Both the position numbers and the translations under genes were made by a program. The notes below the pieces were generated by a model that saw only the letters and a list, made by a program, of their open reading frames with translations, did not search any database and had not been told where the DNA came from. 64,000 nucleotides of DNA from Schlesneria sphaerica (GTDB taxonomy: Bacteria; Planctomycetota; Planctomycetia; Planctomycetales; Planctomycetaceae): assembly GCF_044336245.1 (NCBI RefSeq), contig NZ_CP172346.1, positions 3,410,001 through 3,474,000 of the forward strand. Direction: 5' to 3'. Shown in pieces: positions 16,367 to 23,426 of this stretch (the stretch's first letter is position 1; every line of letters begins with the position of its first letter).

Positions 16367-18880
16367 ATGAAAAAGTTGAACCTGAAAGCACTGCTCGTCA
16401 ATCATGCCGAGAAGATCGTCTTCGGCCTGTTTGTCCTGATCGTGCTCGGAGTCCTCGCTGGCGGAACCAGTTGGGCTCGCTATTCGAAGATTACGCCTGA
16501 CACCATGCAGCAAAACATCAAGAATGCGCGAGCCAAAATTGCTGCGAACAACGTCTGGCCCCAAGAGAAACAGGCCGCGTTTGCGATCGTCGACTTCTCT
16601 GAGAAAGCAAGAATGCTTTTCACCAGTCCTTCGATCGCCCGCTATGACTTCTCACAATGGTTATTCCATCCACTGTATCGGAAGGACGAACCAAAGCGAG
16701 AACCTATCTACGAAGCGGTACAGAACCTGATTGTCAAATCGGCATTCGTCCCTCTGAGCATTCTTTCCGAGGAAGCACGGCAGCGGGCTGAAATGGCGCT
16801 GTCCGAACAAGCGGAAGAAGAGACGACCGAAGACGACGAAAACTCGGAATTCGGCAGGCGGAGTTCCTCCGGGGGTACTGGCCAGTCACCGTTTGGTCGC
16901 CCAGGTCCCGGTGGGCCCATGGCCGGACCTGCGGGAATGGGCCGAGGAGCGATGCCCGGTGCTCATGCTGCTCCCGGTGGCAGGGGTCGGCCCGGCGCCG
17001 GTCTCAATATGATGCCTCCCGGTGCCCGCGGGGATGATGAAGACATGCGAAGCGCGGGAATGATGGGTCCCGGGGGAATGATGAGCGGAATGGGGATGGG
17101 AATGGGTTCGGACAACGACGTTCGCGGTGTCCGGCTGATGGCCGTCCGAGGTGTCTTCCCTGTCCGTAAACAGATTGAAAACTACAAGAACGCACTGCAC
17201 ATTACAGAAGCAGAGGCGGCAGATCTCCTCGAAATCACGGACTTCGAACTCCAGCGGCAGACGGCGCATGCCGGGCCCAATCCGTGGGAGAACGCAAAGT
17301 GGGAAACCGTCGATATCCAGCATGCTCTTCAGGTTTTAACCGATAGCTCTGACATCGATGCCGAGGATCCCGTCCCAACCGCGCTGCGAGATTCTGTGAT
17401 CACGATGGACTTGCCGCTCAACCTGTTGGGAGTCTGGCGAGAGTATGCCACACATCCGCGGATCAGGGATGAGGAACTGAGTCCTGAGGCCATCGCCGAA
17501 GAAATGAGGCTCCTTGAAACGATCAACGAAGTGGCCGTCGGAGCGAACCTGGGTGACGAGGCTCAACCCCGACGACGAGGTTTGGCTCCGGCACAGCGGG
17601 ACTTTAGAAACCTCGCCAGCCGTGTCTCATCGGATAACAACGGTCGGAACATGATGGAAGAAATGATGAAGTCCATGCGGAGCACTGGCGGAGGCATGCA
17701 AGGAATGCCGCCGATGCCTGGAGGTGCAGGCATGGGAGCAGCCATGCGAGGGATGCCTGCTGGAGCAGCCATGGGTGCTGCTGGCGGCCGCGGAATGCAG
17801 GGAATGCCAATGGGTGGTTCATCGATGGGGATGCCCGGGATGCGAGGTACTATGGGAATGCCCGGCATGGGCGGCGGCATGCGAGGAAGCAGTAATAATC
17901 CGCTCGACTTCCTGACCGCACGACGCAAATACCTGCTGTTCCGTTACTTTGACTTCGATGTCGAATCGGGCAAAGCCTATCGCTACCGCGTTCAATTGAA
18001 GCTTCGAAACCCGAACTTCGAACTGACTGCCGAAGAACTGGCCGGTGCCGATATGGAAATTGCGAAAGGTGAAGAACGTGAAACTCCCTGGAGCAACATC
18101 TCGAACCCGGATTATGTTCGCCCCACGGCGGCTTACTACCTGCAGGACATCGAACGCGATCCGTATGCCGACGAAAAAGTCCGATCCAGCACCCGACCTG
18201 TCGCACTCATTTCCATGTATGACTGGGACACCAAGAAGGGTGCAGTTCTTAGCGACGTGCTGAACCTACCTGCCATCGGTTCCTATATTGGGGAAACCAA
18301 GAAAGCGACCCCAATCCCTGACCTGATTGCCGGAACGCTGGAAAAGGGCGAGCATGCTTTCTCGACCCAGGACATGCTCGTTGACGTTGAAAGCGACATC
18401 GAGATTGCTCCTGATCAACACCCCGACCTGAAGTTGACCCCGGATAAAAAACGTCCCACGGTCCGTCTGGGTTTGCTCGAAGAGGCGCTGGTCGCAACAT
18501 CTTTTGGTGAACTGAGATCGCTGGGAAGCCCGATGAATGAAATTGATCGCGAGAGCCTCAATTTCTGGAAGAAACGCGAAAGCGAAGAACGTGCGGTGAT
18601 CAAGTCACGCGAAAGCCTCTCACCTCAAAACAATATGGGTCCTGCCGGAATGATGGGCCCTGGTGGCATGGGACCCATGGGTATGATGGGGATGGCTGGC
18701 AATGGAGAAGATGGTGAGGGCGGGGGCGCTAAGAAAAAGAATCCCCGAAAGGCGGGACAACGTGGCGGTATGGGAATGATGATGATGATGCCCGGTGGTG
18801 CCAGCGGGATGCCGGGAGGCATGATGCCAGGAATGCAGCAACAGCAGGGAGGGCGCGGCTCGAAGTCCAAGAGCCGCTAA
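16367..18880 (+). CDS. Large membrane-anchored Gly/Met-rich protein, third gene of the pilM operon
   Basis: 837 residues. GGAGGAC precedes the ATG by five bases. A membrane helix at about 17-35 (IVFGLFVLIVLGVLAGG) suggests most of the chain is external. Folded stretches alternate with three Gly/Met/Pro-rich tracts: about 165-248, 438-508 and 758-835, the last ending in a Met run (MGMMMMMPGG) and a Gln run. A region at about 515-560 (LLFRYFDFDVESGKAYRYRVQLKLRNPNFE) looks like a beta-sandwich. It shares its design with the preceding gene, 72 bases upstream, so the two may be paralogous or assembled together, possibly as PilO/PilP counterparts. A perfect 15-bp terminator follows at 18911-18952. 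Confidence 0.6.
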   Translation: MKKLNLKALLVNHAEKIVFGLFVLIVLGVLAGGTSWARYSKITPDTMQQNIKNARAKIAANNVWPQEKQAAFAIVDFSEKARMLFTSPSIARYDFSQWLFHPLYRKDEPKREPIYEAVQNLIVKSAFVPLSILSEEARQRAEMALSEQAEEETTEDDENSEFGRRSSSGGTGQSPFGRPGPGGPMAGPAGMGRGAMPGAHAAPGGRGRPGAGLNMMPPGARGDDEDMRSAGMMGPGGMMSGMGMGMGSDNDVRGVRLMAVRGVFPVRKQIENYKNALHITEAEAADLLEITDFELQRQTAHAGPNPWENAKWETVDIQHALQVLTDSSDIDAEDPVPTALRDSVITMDLPLNLLGVWREYATHPRIRDEELSPEAIAEEMRLLETINEVAVGANLGDEAQPRRRGLAPAQRDFRNLASRVSSDNNGRNMMEEMMKSMRSTGGGMQGMPPMPGGAGMGAAMRGMPAGAAMGAAGGRGMQGMPMGGSSMGMPGMRGTMGMPGMGGGMRGSSNNPLDFLTARRKYLLFRYFDFDVESGKAYRYRVQLKLRNPNFELTAEELAGADMEIAKGEERETPWSNISNPDYVRPTAAYYLQDIERDPYADEKVRSSTRPVALISMYDWDTKKGAVLSDVLNLPAIGSYIGETKKATPIPDLIAGTLEKGEHAFSTQDMLVDVESDIEIAPDQHPDLKLTPDKKRPTVRLGLLEEALVATSFGELRSLGSPMNEIDRESLNFWKKRESEERAVIKSRESLSPQNNMGPAGMMGPGGMGPMGMMGMAGNGEDGEGGGAKKKNPRKAGQRGGMGMMMMMPGGASGMPGGMMPGMQQQQGGRGSKSKSR

Positions 18881-18910
18881 AAGTCATCCACTCTCTGGCT
18901 AAGAATTCGC

Positions 18911-18952
18911 AGACATTCGAGATTGCAGTTTAAAACTCAATCTCGAATGTCT
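18911..18952. terminator. Terminator of the pilM operon, overlapping the convergent coding end
   Basis: AGACATTCGAGATTG (18911-18925) pairs perfectly over 15 bases with CAATCTCGAATGTCT (18938-18952) around a 12-base loop, followed by GTTTTTCT. It is a textbook intrinsic terminator for the plus strand. The right arm also encodes the last residues (TFEIEF) of the minus-strand gene at 18930-19913, whose stop codon lies in the loop. Confidence 0.88.
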
Positions 18953-19913
18953 GTTTTTCTTTCAACAGCTTCGATTCAACCCGAATTGTGTCCCGGACCA
19001 GTTGCCGAGCCCCAGGAACGGGAATCCTGATCTGCACAGCACCATCTTCAACGGGCAACATCACATTCGATTTCAGCCGAATTGGCTGCTTGTAACCATC
19101 GGTCCCAATGACGTTCCCAGAGACATCGGAACCTCGGTACTTGGTGACGTGACTGGGCAAGCGAACTTGAATGACGACGAAGTAGTCCTCGCCCGGTTTC
19201 GGATCTTTTGGATCCGCCCAGGCACTGAAACTCCCTTTCGTCTGGGCATACCCCGGTACACGGACGTTGGGAACTCCTACAGAGTCTCCGTCCCCCTCGC
19301 CTTCTCCCCCTTCGCCCTGGCCCCCCAGTCCGACTCGCATTGATTCCGCGATATCGCCCTGTTTGCCCGTAGAGTCGAGGACCTTGGACAAGTCGGACGT
19401 CTGGAGCGGAGCCGCCTCACCAGCTTCCGCTCCTTCACCTGCCATCTCGGTCTCGAGGATGACATCAGCGGCGAATTCGTCCCCTGTTCCATTCGTCCCA
19501 AAAATGCTCGAAACCTCTTGTGTCGTGACCCGCGAAACCAGAATGCAGGCCAGAATCACCAGAATGACCGCATGGATCCCAAGGGATGTTACAATCCCGA
19601 TCAAGCCTTGTTTCGAGATCCAGTGCGTTTCCTCCTGATCCTTCGATGGCTTATCCACCTTCACGATTGCTGTCTTCGGATTCACTCGCTGCCCCGGTAA
19701 CGGGGGAATAACCGGCTTCAGAACTGTTGCACCCAGCGGCGGAATCGAACCAGAATCATGCGAGGGAACCTGTTTGCCCTTATCCTCCCGCATCTTCTGG
19801 TCACGGCGAGTCGAGAACCACGCGGGGACATTCTCAGGGGGATCGGCCAGTGACGGAGTTCCCTTTTCTGGCCGTTGAGGCCCATCACTCGATTGAATGG
19901 TCTCTCCGGCCAT
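18930..19913 (-). CDS. Single-pass membrane protein with Pro-rich cytoplasmic head, function unknown
   Basis: 327 residues. Residues 1-100 are charged and Pro-rich (GATVLKPVIPPLPGQ) and probably cytoplasmic. One membrane helix spans about 103-126 (GLIGIVTSLGIHAVILVILACILV). An acidic region and a Gly/Glu-rich linker (about 190-215) follow, then a C-terminal domain of about 110 residues with beta-rich character (DYFVVIQVRLPSHVTKYRGSD, IRIPVPGARQLV). The layout is reminiscent of TonB-like energy-coupling proteins but the sequence gives no proof. It converges on the pilM operon; its final codons are inside that operon's terminator. A 9-bp direct repeat with 11-base period lies upstream at 20080-20099. 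Confidence 0.6.
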   Translation of the reverse strand: MAGETIQSSDGPQRPEKGTPSLADPPENVPAWFSTRRDQKMREDKGKQVPSHDSGSIPPLGATVLKPVIPPLPGQRVNPKTAIVKVDKPSKDQEETHWISKQGLIGIVTSLGIHAVILVILACILVSRVTTQEVSSIFGTNGTGDEFAADVILETEMAGEGAEAGEAAPLQTSDLSKVLDSTGKQGDIAESMRVGLGGQGEGGEGEGDGDSVGVPNVRVPGYAQTKGSFSAWADPKDPKPGEDYFVVIQVRLPSHVTKYRGSDVSGNVIGTDGYKQPIRLKSNVMLPVEDGAVQIRIPVPGARQLVRDTIRVESKLLKEKQTFEIEF

Positions 19914-20328
19914 GGATCATTGCCTTGAGGGAAAGTACTGGGGGATGAAAACGATTTCGATTAATCCAGACGGCATCGGCGGTCAAACCCGCACGATTAT
20001 ACATCGTCCAATTCTGAAAGACCGAACAATATTTTAGATGTTGTGACTCGTATCAGTCTCAGCAATTCTTGATTGTGGAAATTTGTCCAGAATTTGTCCC
20101 AGAGGTTTATTTCATCAGGAGTTCGATCTCAAAGTCGTCCTGATTTCAAACTGGACTGCAGCGACTTCTCTGTCGGAACGAGTAGAATCGAAGGCTCAAG
20201 GCAACCCAATGGTCTGAGGTTTTTATTCGCCATTTGGGATTCCTGACTGAAGAGTCACTGCCAACGGAGTGCCATATAAGCGGGAAATCCCGACGTTTGT
20301 GGCCGAGCTGCTTCGCAATAGGAACAAA
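19914..20328. other. Divergent gene-free stretch with 9-bp direct repeat
   Basis: About 415 bases between the divergently transcribed membrane-protein gene and the ridA-like gene. The only structure I see is AATTTGTCC repeated at 20080-20088 and 20091-20099, exactly one helical turn (11 bases) apart, which could be a regulator-binding site. No promoter is convincing. Confidence 0.4.
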
Positions 20329-20688
20329 ATGTCAGAAATTGAACGAATCGGCGTCACTCGCCGCTGGTCAGATGTCGTAATCCATGGTAGCACCGCCTAT
20401 TTCGTCGAAGTTGCGGACGATCCGCAGCAGGATGTCGCAGGTCAGGTCGCCCAAATCCTCGCGCAGATTGACGCTCGTCTGGCTCTGTTTGGAAGTGACC
20501 GAAAGGATCTTCTCCAGGTCCTCATTTATCTGGCTGACCTGACGGACGGACCGGCACTGAACGAACTTTGGGACAATTGGGTTCCGGAAGGCCATGCTCC
20601 CGCGCGGGCGTGTGTCCAGGCAGCATTGTCTCCTGGGTATCGAGTCGAAATGGTCATCACGGCCGCAGCTCGACGGTCAAGGGGCTGA
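20329..20688 (+). CDS. RidA-family (YjgF/UK114) protein
   Basis: 119 residues from the ATG at 20329, preceded by AGGAA at about five bases; a 20-residue extension upstream is unlikely. The RidA fold is seen in VIHGSTAYFVEVADDPQQDVAGQVAQILAQI, LLQVLIYLADLTD and the conserved end APARACVQAALSPGYRVEMVITAA. The Arg in PARAC is the carboxylate-binding residue of active enamine/imine deaminases, so deaminase activity is plausible. Such proteins detoxify reactive 2-aminoacrylate intermediates made by PLP enzymes. The stop overlaps that of the convergent ubiA-like gene by 12 bases. Confidence 0.85.
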   Translation: MSEIERIGVTRRWSDVVIHGSTAYFVEVADDPQQDVAGQVAQILAQIDARLALFGSDRKDLLQVLIYLADLTDGPALNELWDNWVPEGHAPARACVQAALSPGYRVEMVITAAARRSRG

Positions 20689-21561
20689 GAGCCGGTTGTA
20701 CCAGATATCGGCCAGTCCAATTGCCAGTAGCCCAAGACTCACAACGGCATTCACATTGAAAAAGGCGATATTCACTTTCGTGAGGTCCGCGGGCGTCACG
20801 AGTGAATGTTCGTAGAGCAACAAGCCCGATACCGCGATGATACCGACGAGGAACGGTGTTCCCAGCCCGCCGAAATGCCAGACGGCAAACAAGCTGGCAA
20901 TGGTCAAAAGGTGGCTGATCAACGCAATTCGCAGGGCCGTCCTGATTCCCCAGCGGGACGGAATGCTGAAGAGGTTCCGTTCGCGGTCGTAATCGGCATC
21001 CTGGCACGCGTACAGAATGTCGAAGCCCCCAACCCAGAAGAAGATTACCGCAGATAACAGTGCGGGAATGACGGCCACTTCCCCTCGGATCGCAATCCAG
21101 GCCGCCAGAGGGGAAAGCATGAGCGCCGCCGAGAGCCAGTAATGGCACAGCACCGTAAATCGCTTCGCGTACGAGTAGCCCATCAGAAACAATAACACGG
21201 GAACCGATAGACGCAGTGGCCAGGGATTAGGCAGGAACAGCAGTGTCGAGGCCACAAACCCGGCCGAGCTGACCAGCGTAAAAAGGATCACCGTCGACAG
21301 CTTCAGCAGTCCCGCAGGGATATGCCGTTTTTGCGTGCGGGGATTCTCTGCGTCGAATTTGCGATCAACGATCCGATTGAAGGCCATCGCTGCCGAACGG
21401 GCAAAGATCATGCAGAGCACGATCCCCAAGAGGTGCACCCACGAGAACGGACTGTCCGGCATCCGCCAGGCCAGAGCCGCAGAGAGCAGGGCAAATGGCA
21501 AAGCAAAAACGGTATGACTAAACCGGATCAGTTCCAGCAGATGGCGAATTTGAGACAACAT
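20677..21561 (-). CDS. UbiA-type polyprenyltransferase (menaquinone/ubiquinone pathway)
   Basis: 294 residues from the ATG at 21561, which fits the family start LSQIRHLLELIRFSHTVFALPFAL; in-frame ATG/GTG codons up to 21642 are alternatives and none has a ribosome-binding site. It is an integral membrane protein with about eight or nine helices. The first Asp-rich motif is NRIVDRKFDAENPRT and the second is DADYDRERNLFSIP, which bind the Mg-prenyl diphosphate. The close match to 4-hydroxybenzoate prenyltransferase suggests quinone synthesis. Planctomycetes generally use the futalosine menaquinone route, so the MqnP version is a reasonable inference. Its 3' end overlaps the ridA-like gene in convergent orientation. 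Confidence 0.88.
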   Translation of the reverse strand: MLSQIRHLLELIRFSHTVFALPFALLSAALAWRMPDSPFSWVHLLGIVLCMIFARSAAMAFNRIVDRKFDAENPRTQKRHIPAGLLKLSTVILFTLVSSAGFVASTLLFLPNPWPLRLSVPVLLFLMGYSYAKRFTVLCHYWLSAALMLSPLAAWIAIRGEVAVIPALLSAVIFFWVGGFDILYACQDADYDRERNLFSIPSRWGIRTALRIALISHLLTIASLFAVWHFGGLGTPFLVGIIAVSGLLLYEHSLVTPADLTKVNIAFFNVNAVVSLGLLAIGLADIWYNRLSAP

Positions 21562-21743
21562 GCAATCACGCGAAATAAAATTCTCTGAACTCATCAACAA
21601 CAGGCGAGGGTCGGATTCAAAAGCCCGCAACGTCCGCCACACAGCAAGCGGAATTCCGCACCGCTCGTTCCCCGCCTGACTTCACGGCACGATCGCCCGG
21701 AACGAAGCTCCTGCTGCGACAGTCGCCTTGGAATTCTATGACA

Positions 21744-22574
21744 TCAGCTCGATTCGACCATATCAACAACGCGTCGATACGCGGAAATCGTCTGCTCGGC
21801 GGCCGCGGATGAATCCGGCCAGGGGAGCGCCTCGGCCGAGAGATATCCGGCGTAATGAATGTCTTTCAGCGATTTCGCAATCGGTGCATAGTCGATGTGA
21901 CCGCATCCGGCTGGTCGTCGATTGGAATCCACAAAATGGAGATGCCCGATCCACCGACCTCCACGCGTGAGTGCCGCAGCTAAGTCACCCTCCTCGATAT
22001 TCATGTGGAACAGATCGGCCAACAGCCGGACATTGTTAGTGGCAAGCGATTCCATCAATTCCACGCCCGCGTCAACCGTATTCACCAGATTGGTTTCGTA
22101 CCGGTTCAGTGGTTCATAGATCAGTGGCACACCGTATCCCCTCGCGTGTTCCCCCAATTCATTCAGCCCTTCACGAAGCCAGTCAATCGCCTGTTCTTTC
22201 GAGACGCCCTCTCCCCATCGCCCCTGCATGGAACCAATGATGGCCGGCGCCTGATGAACACCGCCAAAGTCGACCATCGAACGGATGAAGTCGATGGCCC
22301 GCTTACGGACATCCGCATCGGGACTGGTCAGGCTGAGTTTGTGTTTGACCCACCCGGCTCCGGTCCCCACTGCAGCCAGACGAAGCTGATGTGTCGACAG
22401 CAGCTTCCCGAGTGTTTCCCGTGAGACCGCATCTGGTCCCGGCGCGAAAAGTTCGATCGCATCAAACCCCAGTCGTTTGGCCTGAGCACAAGCAGCCGGA
22501 AGGTCGTCCCAAAAAACAAAGGGGCCCCCTTTGGCTTCAGCAACCAGACTCACAGTGACGGCAGAAAGGGGCAT
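21744..22574 (-). CDS. Sugar phosphate isomerase/epimerase-like TIM-barrel protein
   Basis: 276 residues from the ATG at 22574; 11 more residues are possible from 22607. It is an AP-endonuclease-2/xylose-isomerase-like TIM barrel: FDAIELFAPG, GVPLIYEPLNRYETNLVNTVDAGVELM with the metal-binding Glu, LLADLFHMNIEEGD with Asp and His, GHLHFVDSNRRPAGCGHIDY and YLSAEALPWPD. These acidic and His residues are the usual divalent-metal site. Members interconvert sugars, inositols or hydroxypyruvate, so the substrate cannot be assigned. It lies on the minus strand downstream of the isochorismatase-like and pyc genes, with gaps of 208 and 95 bases. Confidence 0.85.
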   Translation of the reverse strand: MPLSAVTVSLVAEAKGGPFVFWDDLPAACAQAKRLGFDAIELFAPGPDAVSRETLGKLLSTHQLRLAAVGTGAGWVKHKLSLTSPDADVRKRAIDFIRSMVDFGGVHQAPAIIGSMQGRWGEGVSKEQAIDWLREGLNELGEHARGYGVPLIYEPLNRYETNLVNTVDAGVELMESLATNNVRLLADLFHMNIEEGDLAAALTRGGRWIGHLHFVDSNRRPAGCGHIDYAPIAKSLKDIHYAGYLSAEALPWPDSSAAAEQTISAYRRVVDMVESS

Positions 22575-22782
22575 AACGAATCCCGATAAGGATGAACTTC
22601 GAACCACGCCGCCACCCGATCCACATCAAGGCAGCTCTTCCATTCCACACCGCAGACGCAGAACAGGACCGAGCGTCCTGGAAGGCATCTCACCGCAACC
22701 GCCAGTCGCCTGGCGAACCCGCCCAAGTTTCCAACATTCGGCCGCTGTTCCCCAACGCATCCTGCTGCGTCTGTCGAGCCTG

Positions 22783-23331
22783 CTACGTGAGCCGCTCCAG
22801 CCAGGCAGGCGTGTTAATCACTTCACTGATAAACATCTGCTGAGCGCACAACGTGGCTCGGTGCAGTTCCTCTGCGGTCACGGATCCCGCAGCGTTTTGA
22901 ACGGCCAGTGTTCCTGTCGCATCCGAGAGGAACTCGACCTGATACCCATTGTGCATCGCCTGTCGGGCCGTCGTGTCGCAGCACATATGGGTCATGTAGC
23001 CACAAATCGAAATCGTGTCGATTCCCGACTGCTTCAACCAATCCTCAAGTCCGGTCCCGGTAAAGCTACCAGGCAACGTCTTGTCGATCAGCAGGTTGGA
23101 AGGACGACGAGCCACCTCGGGATGCAGTTCCCATTCCGCCGATCCCTTCCGGAAGAAGGGGGAGTCAGGCTCGATCTGGTGATGCCGAACAACGACCGTG
23201 GGAACACTCTTTCTGGCCGCTTCATCCATCACTTTCAGGATCTGTTCAAGGTGTCCCGCCGGATGGGTGATCGGCAAGGCTCCTGTGAAGTACTCATTCT
23301 GCACATCGATTACCAGCAATGCTCGCTTCAT
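22783..23331 (-). CDS. Isochorismatase-family cysteine hydrolase
   Basis: 182 residues, the usual size. The catalytic triad of the family is visible: Asp9 in LLVIDVQNEYF, Lys84 in LIDKTLPGSF, and the nucleophile Cys117 in GYMTHMCCDTTAR. The fold is a Rossmann-like alpha/beta sandwich, soluble and cytoplasmic. Members include nicotinamidases, N-carbamoylsarcosine amidases and ureidoacrylate hydrolases; the motifs do not decide among them, and lack of the nicotinamidase zinc-site pattern makes that role less likely. It follows pyc on the same strand after a hairpin at 23378-23410. Confidence 0.87.
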   Translation of the reverse strand: MKRALLVIDVQNEYFTGALPITHPAGHLEQILKVMDEAARKSVPTVVVRHHQIEPDSPFFRKGSAEWELHPEVARRPSNLLIDKTLPGSFTGTGLEDWLKQSGIDTISICGYMTHMCCDTTARQAMHNGYQVEFLSDATGTLAVQNAAGSVTAEELHRATLCAQQMFISEVINTPAWLERLT

Positions 23332-23377
23332 GGCTTCTCCACAGTCTCCGGTTTCGCGGACAATCTGCCGCAGTCAT

Positions 23378-23410
23378 TCAGTGCGCCGAATGACTCATTC
23401 GGCGCACTGA
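23378..23410 (-). terminator. Perfect 13-bp hairpin after pyc
   Basis: TCAGTGCGCCGAA (23378-23390) pairs with TTCGGCGCACTGA (23398-23410) around TGACTCA, in the 95-base gap between the pyc stop and the next minus-strand start. There is no T-tract on the minus side, so it may be an attenuating or mRNA-end-protecting structure rather than a full terminator. Confidence 0.55.
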
Positions 23411-23426
23411 CTCGATGAAACGAGGT

